The position numbers and the translations under genes are program-made. A stretch of 12,565 nucleotides of DNA from Deltaproteobacteria bacterium (GTDB lineage Bacteria > Desulfobacterota > Desulfobacteria > Desulfobacterales > JAFDCJ01): assembly GCA_024277475.1 (NCBI GenBank), contig JAJRVC010000115.1, positions 1 to 12,565 of the forward strand, given 5' to 3'. Position 1 is the first letter of the stretch. Every line of letters starts with the position of its first letter. A model generated the notes under the pieces. The model was not told the DNA's origin, searched no databases, and saw nothing but the letters and a program-made list of their open reading frames with translations. Of this stretch, positions 7,021-12,565 are shown one piece after another.

Positions 7021-7059
7021 TCAAGTTTCCCAAAATGATTAATAAACAAGGAGGACACT

Positions 7060-8184
7060 ATGCCTGAACAGCAACAAACAGTCGTTAATTCATGGAATGA
7101 GTGGGATCCGGTGAAGCATATTATTATTGGCGTGGCTGATAACTGTATGATTCCACCGCTTGAAACTGCAGTAGACCCTAAAGTGGAAGTCGGCAGCCCC
7201 ATGAGGGAGCTTGCAGGTACTCAACGCAGCAGGGAATCAATAGAAAAAGCGAATGCGCAGCTTGACAATTTCGCAGACATCCTCCGTAAAAGAGGAATTC
7301 GCGTTGACCGACCGACCCCCCTCGATTTTAGCCAGCCTGCTCAAACACCGGACTGGAAGGTTGAATCGATGTTTGGATGTATGCCGCCTCGTGATGTTTT
7401 ACTGACTGTTGGAAAAGAGATGATAGAAGCCACAATGTCGTACAAATGCAGGTGGTTTGAATATCTTTGTTATCGACCTCTTTTAGAAAAGTATTTTGAA
7501 GAAGATCCCGAAATGAAATGGGAATCAGCTCCTAAGCCACGGCTGACAGAGGCATCTTACAAACCAGGTTATACGGAAAGAGTAAAAACAGAAGAAGACA
7601 GACTTAAGCTTATGGCTGCAAAAGACTTCGTCACAACCGAAATAGAACCTCTATTTGATGCTGCGGAATGCTTGAGGATGGGAAAAGATCTATTTGTTCA
7701 ACATGGAATGACGGCTAACTTAAAAGGCATCGAATGGATTAGAAGGCATTTCCCGGACCACAGGGTTCATGCTGTTAATTTCCCGACGGATCCATACCCA
7801 ATTCATATTGATGCAACTTTTGTCGCTCTCAGGCCGGGTTTAATTATCAATAATCCGGAGAGAGCTCTTCCCAAAGAGCAGAGAAAAATTTTCGAAATAA
7901 ATGACTGGCAGATTATCGATTCTTCTCAGCCGGCACATAAAGAGCCCCCACCTCTGTGCTACTCAAGTGTTTGGCTGTCAATGAATGTTTTATCGCTTGA
8001 TCCTAAGACAGTCTGTGTAGAGGCAAGTGAGGTGCACCAGATGGAGCAATTTGACAAATTAGGATTTGAAGTCGTGCCGGTGCCCTTTCGAGATGCTTAC
8101 GCATTTGGTGGTGGACTCCACTGTTCAACGGCTGATGTCTACCGAGAAGGCTCATTGGAAGATTATTTCCCCAAACAGATATAG
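7060..8184 (+). CDS. Arginine:glycine amidinotransferase (AGAT)-family enzyme
   Basis: This 374-residue protein follows the vertebrate AGAT (GATM) core closely from end to end: VNSWNEWDPVKHIIIGVADN, FVTTEIEPLFDAAECLRMGKD, GIEWIRRH, IHIDATF, WLSMNVL and GGGLHC. The catalytic triad of the guanidino-group-modifying superfamily is intact: Asp200, His249 and Cys355. Such enzymes move the amidino group of arginine to an amine through a covalent Cys-amidino intermediate, releasing ornithine. Two positions expected to line the acceptor pocket (Asn300 and Met302 in human AGAT) read Tyr246 and Ile248, so the acceptor may not be glycine. A strong AAGGAGGA ribosome site at 7048-7055 fixes the ATG. It is separated by 517 bp from the carbamate kinase operon and is more AT-rich than those genes. 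Arginine deiminase activity is a less likely alternative. Confidence 0.88.
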   Translation: MPEQQQTVVNSWNEWDPVKHIIIGVADNCMIPPLETAVDPKVEVGSPMRELAGTQRSRESIEKANAQLDNFADILRKRGIRVDRPTPLDFSQPAQTPDWKVESMFGCMPPRDVLLTVGKEMIEATMSYKCRWFEYLCYRPLLEKYFEEDPEMKWESAPKPRLTEASYKPGYTERVKTEEDRLKLMAAKDFVTTEIEPLFDAAECLRMGKDLFVQHGMTANLKGIEWIRRHFPDHRVHAVNFPTDPYPIHIDATFVALRPGLIINNPERALPKEQRKIFEINDWQIIDSSQPAHKEPPPLCYSSVWLSMNVLSLDPKTVCVEASEVHQMEQFDKLGFEVVPVPFRDAYAFGGGLHCSTADVYREGSLEDYFPKQI

Positions 8185-8221
8185 CGGAATTAGCTCCCTT
8201 TTTCTTACGAGAAAACTCCTT

Positions 8222-8262
8222 TATTACTCCAGCAAAAGGTTTAATCCACTACTGGAGTAATA
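8222..8262 (+). terminator. Stem-loop after the amidinotransferase gene (possible terminator without T-tract)
   Basis: TATTACTCCAG (8222-8232) and CTGGAGTAATA (8252-8262) are perfect 11-bp complements around a 19-nt loop, 38 nt after the stop codon. No run of T follows, so it may stabilise the 3' end of the mRNA or mark an element end rather than terminate transcription. Confidence 0.4.
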
Positions 8263-8393
8263 GAGGTGATATAGGGCTCACCCCATAGTTGCATAAACAG
8301 CATGGCAAATGATGGCTAATAGTCTGTTATTAGATCAGGTATCAAAGTGCGGATAACATTTTCTCGATATCCCCCCTGGTGAATTCACCCGAC

Positions 8394-8481
8394 TTCGCTC
8401 TTCGAGCTGCGCCGGGACAAGAAGGATGGGATCTATTTTGCCTTGTTGTTTACCCTTTGGGCTTCGCTTTCAGCTACGCCC
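8394..8481. repeat. Two degenerate direct repeats of a CTTCGCT...AGCTxCGCC motif
   Basis: CTTCGCTCTTCGAGCTGCGCC beginning at about 8394 and CTTCGCTTTCAGCTACGCC beginning at about 8461 differ by two deleted bases and one substitution. Both are partly palindromic. This is the style of a dispersed intergenic repeat; multicopy status cannot be seen from one window. Confidence 0.35.
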
Positions 8482-8574
8482 TAACGAGTCGGGAAAGCCG
8501 GAGAACTTCAGATCCTGTGTTGTCAAGGATTCGAGGTAAACGACTACAACTTCACCTTTGACGCCCCCGCTTAG

Positions 8575-8639
8575 CGGGATCACACGTCTGATTAAATAAG
8601 TTTCAGTGTGCGTCTTGTCTTAACGAAGTGGTGATCCCG
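8575..8639. repeat. 65-nt element bounded by 9-bp inverted repeats
   Basis: CGGGATCAC at 8575-8583 and GTGATCCCG at 8631-8639 are exact reverse complements. Flanking GCCCC (about 8563-8567) and GGGGC (8646-8650) extend the symmetry with a gap. The pattern suggests a short palindromic insertion or a large stem enclosing about 47 nt. Confidence 0.35.
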
Positions 8640-8676
8640 TCGTCAGGGGCTCTGAAGCCCTCCGGCTTTTGCAACG

Positions 8677-8697
8677 CTCATTATGCAAAATGAGGTG
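8677..8697 (+). promoter_or_regulatory. Hairpin overlapping the carbamate kinase ribosome binding site
   Basis: CTCATT (8677-8682) pairs with AATGAG (8689-8694) across a 6-nt loop. The ribosome site GAGGTG (8692-8697) begins inside the 3' arm, so folding would mask three of its bases. The ribosome site decides the start at 8702 rather than an in-frame TTG at 8669. Confidence 0.35.
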
Positions 8698-8701
8698 TAT
8701 T

Positions 8702-9634
8702 ATGGTTAGCAAAAAACCGATTATGCTGGTTGCATTTGGCGGCAATGCTTTGATCCAAAGCGGGCAGGAGGGAACCGCCGAGCAACAGTTTGAAAACCTC
8801 AAACTGACTATGCGCCAAATTGCCAAACTTTCCCAAAAATATAAGATCATCATTACCCACGGCAACGGCCCCCAGGTGGGTAATCTGCTTTTGCAGCAAG
8901 AAAGCTGTGACGCGGTTCCCAAAATGCCCCTCGAAATCATCGGAGCCATGACCCAGGGTCAGATCGGCTACATGATCGAATCTTCCCTTGACACCGCCTT
9001 CATGGAAATGAGGGAAAACGATCAGCAACACTTTGTAACCCTGATCACCTATGTCGTCGTCGATGAAAACGACCCGGGTTTCGAGAATCCCACCAAACCC
9101 ATCGGCCCTTTTTACACCGAAGAAGAGGCCGCGGGACTGCCCTACACGCTGACTAAAACGGACAAAGGGCTGCGCAGAGTGGTGGCATCGCCCAAACCAC
9201 TGGCGATTGTGGAGGGCCGGGAAATCAAAAAGCTTATCGAGATGGACTTTATTGTCATCTGCTGCGGTGGCGGTGGAATCCCGGTCGTTCGCAAAGAGCG
9301 AAAATTTCGCGGTGTCGAGGCCGTGATTGACAAGGATTTAGCCAGTTCCGTCCTGGCGCAGGAAATCAAAGCCGATATCTTTGTGATCGCCTCCGATGTC
9401 CAGGGCGCCGCTATCAACTGGGGCCGGGAGGACCAGAAGATGCTGCGCAAAACGCCGCTGGCTGAAATGGAAAAATATGTCAAAGAGGGTCAATTTCCGG
9501 CCGGATCCATGGGGCCGAAGGTGGAAGCAGTGATGCAGTTTACCAAAGCCACGGGCAATCGGGGGGTCATCTGCCAGCTCGATGATATCGAAAAAGCTAT
9601 TGCCGGCGAGGCCGGCACCGAGATTGTTAAATGA
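8702..9634 (+). CDS. arcC: Carbamate kinase
   Basis: This 310-residue protein has the normal length for carbamate kinase of the amino acid kinase fold. Motifs in order are AFGGNAL at residues 11-17, THGNGPQVGNL at 52-62, CCGGGGIPVV at 188-197, AVIDKDLASSVLA at 207-219 and GSMGPKVEAV at 268-277. It interconverts carbamoyl phosphate plus ADP with ATP, carbamate and hence ammonia and CO2. In arginine or citrulline fermentation it is the ATP-forming step. It leads a rightward cluster with the cPGS-like gene 88 nt on and catabolic-type OTCase beyond, which supports a catabolic role. The start at 8702 follows GAGGTG at a good distance; an in-frame TTG at 8669 adds 11 non-conserved residues. Confidence 0.95.
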   Translation: MVSKKPIMLVAFGGNALIQSGQEGTAEQQFENLKLTMRQIAKLSQKYKIIITHGNGPQVGNLLLQQESCDAVPKMPLEIIGAMTQGQIGYMIESSLDTAFMEMRENDQQHFVTLITYVVVDENDPGFENPTKPIGPFYTEEEAAGLPYTLTKTDKGLRRVVASPKPLAIVEGREIKKLIEMDFIVICCGGGGIPVVRKERKFRGVEAVIDKDLASSVLAQEIKADIFVIASDVQGAAINWGREDQKMLRKTPLAEMEKYVKEGQFPAGSMGPKVEAVMQFTKATGNRGVICQLDDIEKAIAGEAGTEIVK

Positions 9635-9722
9635 GCTAAATTATATAAAATTAACAGCGCAAAAGATCTCATAAAAAAATATTTTTGAGAAAATCTATTA
9701 ATTATTTAAGGAGAAAAGCATT

Positions 9723-11063
9723 ATGTCGAAAAAAAACGTTATTATCATCGGAGCGGCAGGCAGGGATTTTCACAATTTCAACACCTATTACAGGGGCAAC
9801 GAGGACTACAATGTCGTTGCTTTTACCGCCGCCCAGATTCCGGACATTGAAGGGCGTAAGTATCCGGCCCAATTAGCCGGGGAGCTGTATCCGGAGGGGA
9901 TTTCAATTTACGCCCAAGATGATCTGACCCGGTTGATTAAAGAGCTGAATGTGGATGATTGCGTATTTTCTTACAGCGATGTACCTTATCAACACGTCAT
10001 GGCCATGAGCGCTGTTGTTGGCGCAGCAGGGGCCAATTTCGTACTGCTGGGACCGGGAGATACGCAGATAAAAAGCACCAAACCGGTGATCTCGGTCGGA
10101 GCGGTGCGTACCGGCTGCGGCAAGAGTCAGACATCGCGTCGAATTATTGAGATTTTGATGGAAAAAGGCCTGAAGGTCGTAGCCATTCGCCACCCCATGC
10201 CGTACGGCGATATTGCGGCCCAAAAAGTGCAGCGTTTTGCCGAGCTTTCCGATCTTGAAAAGCATAACTGCACCGTTGAAGAAATGGAAGAGTACGAACC
10301 CCACGTGGTGCGCGGCAACGTCATTTACGCCGGTGTGGATTATGAAGCCATCGTGCGGGCAGCAGAAAAAGATCCCGACGGCTGCGATGTGATTCTGTGG
10401 GACGGCGGCAACAACGACTTTCCGTTTTACAAGTCCGATCTGCACGTGACTGTTGTCGATCCCCATCGCCCGGGCCACGAGTTGACCTATTATCCTGGAA
10501 ACGTCACCCTGAGAATGTCGGATGTGGTTGTGATCAACAAGATGGACAGCGCCGATGCCGAGGGCATCGAGATTGTTCGTCAGAACATTGCCACCGAGGC
10601 GCCGGATGCCATCGTTATTGACGGCGCATCCACGCTGGATGTCGATGATCCCTCGGTGATCAGGGGCAAAAAAGTGCTGGTTGTCGAAGACGGGCCGACC
10701 CTGACCCACGGCGAGATGAAGATTGGAGCCGGCGTGGTTGCGGCCCGCAAATTCGGGGCCGCCGAGCTGGTTGATCCGCGTCCTTACACGGTGGGCCGGT
10801 TGACGGAAACTTTTGAGATTTATCCGGAGATCGGAACGCTGCTGCCGGCCATGGGTTACGGCGAGGTGCAGTTAAAAGACATGGAGACGAGCATCAACAA
10901 TACCGAGTGTGATGCCGTGGTCATCGCCACCCCCATCGATCTGAACCGCATTATCAAGATCAGCAAGCCCAACACCCGGGTTTACTACAACCTGCAGGAG
11001 ATCGGGCGACCGAATTTTGACCAGGTCCTGGCGGATTTCGTCAAGAAACACAAACTGGCATAG
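9723..11063 (+). CDS. Cyclic 2,3-diphosphoglycerate synthase-like P-loop protein
   Basis: This 446-residue protein resembles the cyclic 2,3-diphosphoglycerate synthetase (CPGS) family known from thermophilic methanogens. The N-terminal third begins NVIIIGAAGRDFHNFN, a glycine-rich Rossmann-type loop. A P-loop-like motif GAVRTGCGKSQTSRR at residues 126-140 opens the second domain. WDGGNNDFPF (226-235) is a likely Walker B/substrate region, and VVINKMD (269-275) resembles the NKxD element of SIMIBI-class GTPases. The authentic enzyme uses ATP to close an intramolecular phosphoanhydride on 2,3-bisphosphoglycerate. In a carbamate kinase / OTCase cluster that reaction is not obviously needed, so a different nucleotide-dependent role is plausible. 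AAGGAG precedes the ATG, and OTCase starts 25 nt after the stop. Family placement is good, function unknown. Confidence 0.8.
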   Translation: MSKKNVIIIGAAGRDFHNFNTYYRGNEDYNVVAFTAAQIPDIEGRKYPAQLAGELYPEGISIYAQDDLTRLIKELNVDDCVFSYSDVPYQHVMAMSAVVGAAGANFVLLGPGDTQIKSTKPVISVGAVRTGCGKSQTSRRIIEILMEKGLKVVAIRHPMPYGDIAAQKVQRFAELSDLEKHNCTVEEMEEYEPHVVRGNVIYAGVDYEAIVRAAEKDPDGCDVILWDGGNNDFPFYKSDLHVTVVDPHRPGHELTYYPGNVTLRMSDVVVINKMDSADAEGIEIVRQNIATEAPDAIVIDGASTLDVDDPSVIRGKKVLVVEDGPTLTHGEMKIGAGVVAARKFGAAELVDPRPYTVGRLTETFEIYPEIGTLLPAMGYGEVQLKDMETSINNTECDAVVIATPIDLNRIIKISKPNTRVYYNLQEIGRPNFDQVLADFVKKHKLA

Positions 11064-11088
11064 GCTTTAAAATGATAAGGAGGATCTT

Positions 11089-12090
11089 ATGGCTTTTAAT
11101 CTGAGAAATCGACACTTTTTGAAGCTTTTGGACTTTACCCCGCAGGAAATCAAGTTTCTGCTGGACCTTTCCCTGGACCTTAAAAAGGCCAGGTACGCCG
11201 GTCTTGAGCAACAGCGCCTAAAAGGCAAAAACATCGCCCTTATTTTTGAAAAAGCCTCGACCCGGACCCGCTGTGCCTTTGAAACCGCCTCCTATGATCA
11301 GGGCACCCATGTGACCTATCTGGGCCCTTCCGGTTCGCAAATGGGAACCAAAGAAACTATGAAAGACACCGCCCGGGTACTGGGTAGGATGTACGACGGG
11401 ATTGAATATCGGGGATTCGGCCAGGACATCGTCGAAGAACTGGCCAAACATGCCGGTGTGCCGGTCTGGAACGGATTGACCAACGAGTACCATCCCACCC
11501 AGGTGCTGGCGGATTTTTTAACTATGATGGAGCATTGCGACAAACCGCTGCGTCAGATGTCGTTTGCCTATCTGGGCGATGCCCGCAACAACATGGGCAA
11601 CTCCCTGCTGGTGGGAGCTGCCAAAATGGGCATGGATTTTCGCTCTGTGGCCCCCAAAAGTGTTCAGCCGGATAAGAAACTTGTGGCTCAGGCCAAAGGG
11701 ATTGCCAAAGACACGGGCGCCAAGATTACGATTACCGACAATCTGGAAAAAGGGGTCAAAGGCTGTGATTTTCTTTACACCGATGTGTGGGTCTCGATGG
11801 GTGAAGCCGAAGAGGTGTGGAAGGAAAGAATCAAACTTCTCAAACCCTACCAGGTCAATTCAGGGGCCATGGAAAAGACCGACAATCCCGATGTAAAATT
11901 TTTGCACTGCCTGCCGGCGTTTCACAACCGTGAAACGGTCATCGGTGAAGACGTATTTCAGAAGTTTGGCATAGATGCCATGGAGGTCACCGAGGAAGTC
12001 TTTGAGTCTCCGGCCTCAATAGTGTGGGACGAAGCCGAAAACAGAATTCACACCATCAAGGCTGTAATGGTCGCCACCCTGGGGGATTGA
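11089..12090 (+). CDS. argF: Ornithine carbamoyltransferase, catabolic type
   Basis: This 333-residue protein closely follows E. coli ArgI/ArgF. It carries the carbamoyl-phosphate motif STRTR at residues 57-61, HPTQ at 135-138, the ornithine-specific DVWVSMG loop at 232-238 and HCLPAF at 273-278 with the active Cys276. It interconverts ornithine plus carbamoyl phosphate with citrulline plus phosphate. The SMG loop argues for ornithine rather than putrescine as substrate. Lying 25 nt after the cPGS-like gene, with an AAGGAGGA ribosome site, and sharing a cluster with carbamate kinase, it could run in the catabolic direction and be called arcB; sequence alone does not settle direction. No arginine deiminase or other arginine biosynthesis gene is seen nearby. 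Confidence 0.96.
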   Translation: MAFNLRNRHFLKLLDFTPQEIKFLLDLSLDLKKARYAGLEQQRLKGKNIALIFEKASTRTRCAFETASYDQGTHVTYLGPSGSQMGTKETMKDTARVLGRMYDGIEYRGFGQDIVEELAKHAGVPVWNGLTNEYHPTQVLADFLTMMEHCDKPLRQMSFAYLGDARNNMGNSLLVGAAKMGMDFRSVAPKSVQPDKKLVAQAKGIAKDTGAKITITDNLEKGVKGCDFLYTDVWVSMGEAEEVWKERIKLLKPYQVNSGAMEKTDNPDVKFLHCLPAFHNRETVIGEDVFQKFGIDAMEVTEEVFESPASIVWDEAENRIHTIKAVMVATLGD

Positions 12091-12095
12091 TTTGC

Positions 12096-12164
12096 TAATG
12101 CAATCGGTTAACTGGCTATAATTCAATCACAATTTCTTTTTATTAAAAATTTGGATAATGCAAT
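12096..12164 (+). repeat. Direct repeats TAATGCAAT, 60 bp apart
   Basis: Exact 9-nt copies lie at 12096-12104 and 12156-12164 in the AT-rich gap after OTCase. They could be paired protein-binding sites for the next gene, or chance. Confidence 0.2.
12117..12122 (+). promoter_or_regulatory. Possible -10 box for the hydroxypyruvate reductase gene
   Basis: A perfect TATAAT lies 135 nt before the start codon. TTGCTA at 12092-12097 could be a -35, but at a 19-nt spacing it is poor. The 167-nt gap after OTCase, wider than the one before OTCase, agrees with a separate promoter, but no terminator is visible after OTCase. Confidence 0.3.
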
Positions 12165-12257
12165 TTTATAGTCTTTCGCATCGTTTCACAAACTACTCAT
12201 TTATCTTCTTAGAGCAGGAAAACGCTACTGAAAAATTGATATAGAGAGGTTGTTGCA

Positions 12258-12565
12258 ATGAACTTGAAAAAATGGAGGCTCCACAATCCTTCCGGCAACA
12301 AACGGGTGATTGTCACCAAAGAAATACCCGGCTCGCTGTGGCTGGAACGTCTGGTTCGGGCCGATTGCAAGGTTGAAGTCTGCACCTCCACGGATGTGCT
12401 CAGCGTGGATGACATTAAAGCCGCCATAGGCCGGCAGTGCGATGCCGTCCTGGGGCAGTTGACCGAGGATTGGGGCGACGAGCTGTTTGGCGCGCTCAAG
12501 TCCGCCGGCGGCACCGCCTACAGCAATGTGGCCGTGGGCTTTAACAACGTGGATGTGGCGGCCGC
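12258..12565 (+). CDS. Hydroxypyruvate reductase / D-2-hydroxyacid dehydrogenase, N-terminal part (cut by window edge)
   Basis: The first 102 codons run to the window edge without a stop. The sequence strongly resembles the N-terminus of plant peroxisomal hydroxypyruvate reductase HPR1: LHNPSGNKRVIVTKEIPGS near the start, then IGRQCDAVLGQLTEDWGDELF (residues 57-77) and SNVAVGFNNVDV (89-100). The family reduces hydroxypyruvate (and glyoxylate) to D-glycerate (glycolate) with NAD(P)H. The N-terminal lobe is part of the substrate-binding domain; the Rossmann GxGxxG motif and the Arg-Glu-His catalytic residues lie beyond the window. A GAGAGGT ribosome site at about 12243-12249 supports the ATG. 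It may share the OTCase transcript or have its own promoter. Confidence 0.88.
   Translation, partial: MNLKKWRLHNPSGNKRVIVTKEIPGSLWLERLVRADCKVEVCTSTDVLSVDDIKAAIGRQCDAVLGQLTEDWGDELFGALKSAGGTAYSNVAVGFNNVDVAA

Larger units (their letters stand above)
5530..7059. other. 1.5-kb region without a convincing protein gene
   Basis: No frame here gives a protein with recognisable family features, a good ribosome site and normal composition. Short open frames at 5503-5712, 5928-6047 and 6476-6712 look random or decayed. What can be seen is structural: inverted repeats at 5641-5647/5684-5690, 5890-5902 and 6122-6185; a GTCA-rich stretch like an IS21-family end at 5841-5882; a possible small RNA with terminator at 6349-6470; and a promoter plus leader palindrome before 7060. 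The best reading is decayed mobile or formerly coding DNA between two functional blocks. Confidence 0.6.
8185..8701. other. 517-bp intergenic region rich in inverted and degenerate repeats
   Basis: No convincing gene is visible. It holds an 11-bp inverted repeat after the amidinotransferase stop, two similar CTTCGCT...AGCTxCGCC segments near 8394 and 8461, a 9-bp inverted repeat (8575-8583/8631-8639), and hairpins just before the carbamate kinase start. The 60-codon frame at 8379-8561 lacks a ribosome site and family features. The look is that of a dispersed intergenic repeat inserted between two transcription units. No clear promoter for the downstream operon is seen. Confidence 0.5.

Noticed and set aside
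6944..7059. Guanidine riboswitch in the amidinotransferase leader
   Set aside because: Looked for because of the guanidino chemistry, but none of the conserved cores of guanidine-I, -II or -III riboswitches is recognisable; only the 8-bp AT palindrome and tandem heptamers are there.
8379..8561. 60-codon frame in the gap before carbamate kinase
   Set aside because: Overlaps the degenerate repeats, no ribosome site, no recognisable domain.
8669..8701. Upstream in-frame TTG start for carbamate kinase (11 extra residues)
   Set aside because: No ribosome site precedes it; the added residues are not part of the family; GAGGTG at 8692-8697 serves the ATG at 8702.
9903..10709. 268-codon open frame antisense to the cPGS-like gene
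   Set aside because: Histidine-, valine- and glycine-rich composition typical of a shadow frame opposite a real gene; no family features or ribosome site.
1..12565. CRISPR arrays, tRNA or rRNA genes, integrase or attachment sites
   Set aside because: No regularly spaced repeats, cloverleaf-type tRNA sequences, rRNA-like segments or recombinase genes were seen on reading both strands.

Overview
The window looks like a chromosomal segment of a Gram-negative, probably anaerobic bacterium. The Desulfobacterota (deltaproteobacterial) flavour is an impression from the gene content: a LIV-type ABC operon headed by a TetR regulator, a carbamate kinase / OTCase pair, and a cyclic-2,3-diphosphoglycerate-synthase-like protein. 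No rRNA, tRNA or taxon marker is present, so the assignment is weak.

Left block (1-5331, all minus strand, transcribed right to left). The gene order is TetR regulator, periplasmic substrate-binding protein, LivH permease, MmgE/PrpD-family enzyme, LivM permease, and the start of the LivG ATPase, cut by the window edge. LivH, MmgE/PrpD, LivM and LivG are tightly packed, with 1-nt stop/start overlaps or a 4-nt gap, so this reads as one operon. An enzyme gene between the two permease genes is unusual and suggests the imported substrate is a carboxylate that this enzyme acts on. A near-consensus promoter with a palindromic operator between its -35 and -10 lies upstream of the TetR gene. A second copy of the same palindrome lies about 130 bp further out, beside a rightward TATAAA box.

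Middle gap (5332-7059). About 1.7 kb has no convincing protein gene. It holds the two operators, a stretch resembling an IS21-family terminus, a 64-nt hairpin element, a possible small RNA ending in a strong intrinsic terminator (UUCG loop plus U5), and a leader palindrome in front of the next gene. It looks like degraded, formerly mobile or coding DNA.

Right block (7060-12565, plus strand). First comes an arginine:glycine-amidinotransferase-family enzyme with the full Asp-His-Cys triad but altered acceptor-pocket residues. A 517-bp gap with inverted and degenerate repeats follows. Then come carbamate kinase, a cyclic-2,3-diphosphoglycerate-synthase-like P-loop protein and catabolic-type ornithine carbamoyltransferase, and after a 167-bp gap the start of a plant-HPR1-like hydroxypyruvate reductase. 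Carbamate kinase plus OTCase is the ATP-yielding end of the arginine deiminase pathway, but no arginine deiminase is seen; an amidinotransferase from the same fold superfamily is the nearest upstream gene. How these genes work together is inference. The most interesting candidates for undescribed biology are the amidinotransferase / carbamate kinase / cPGS-like / OTCase neighbourhood and the MmgE/PrpD-containing LIV operon.
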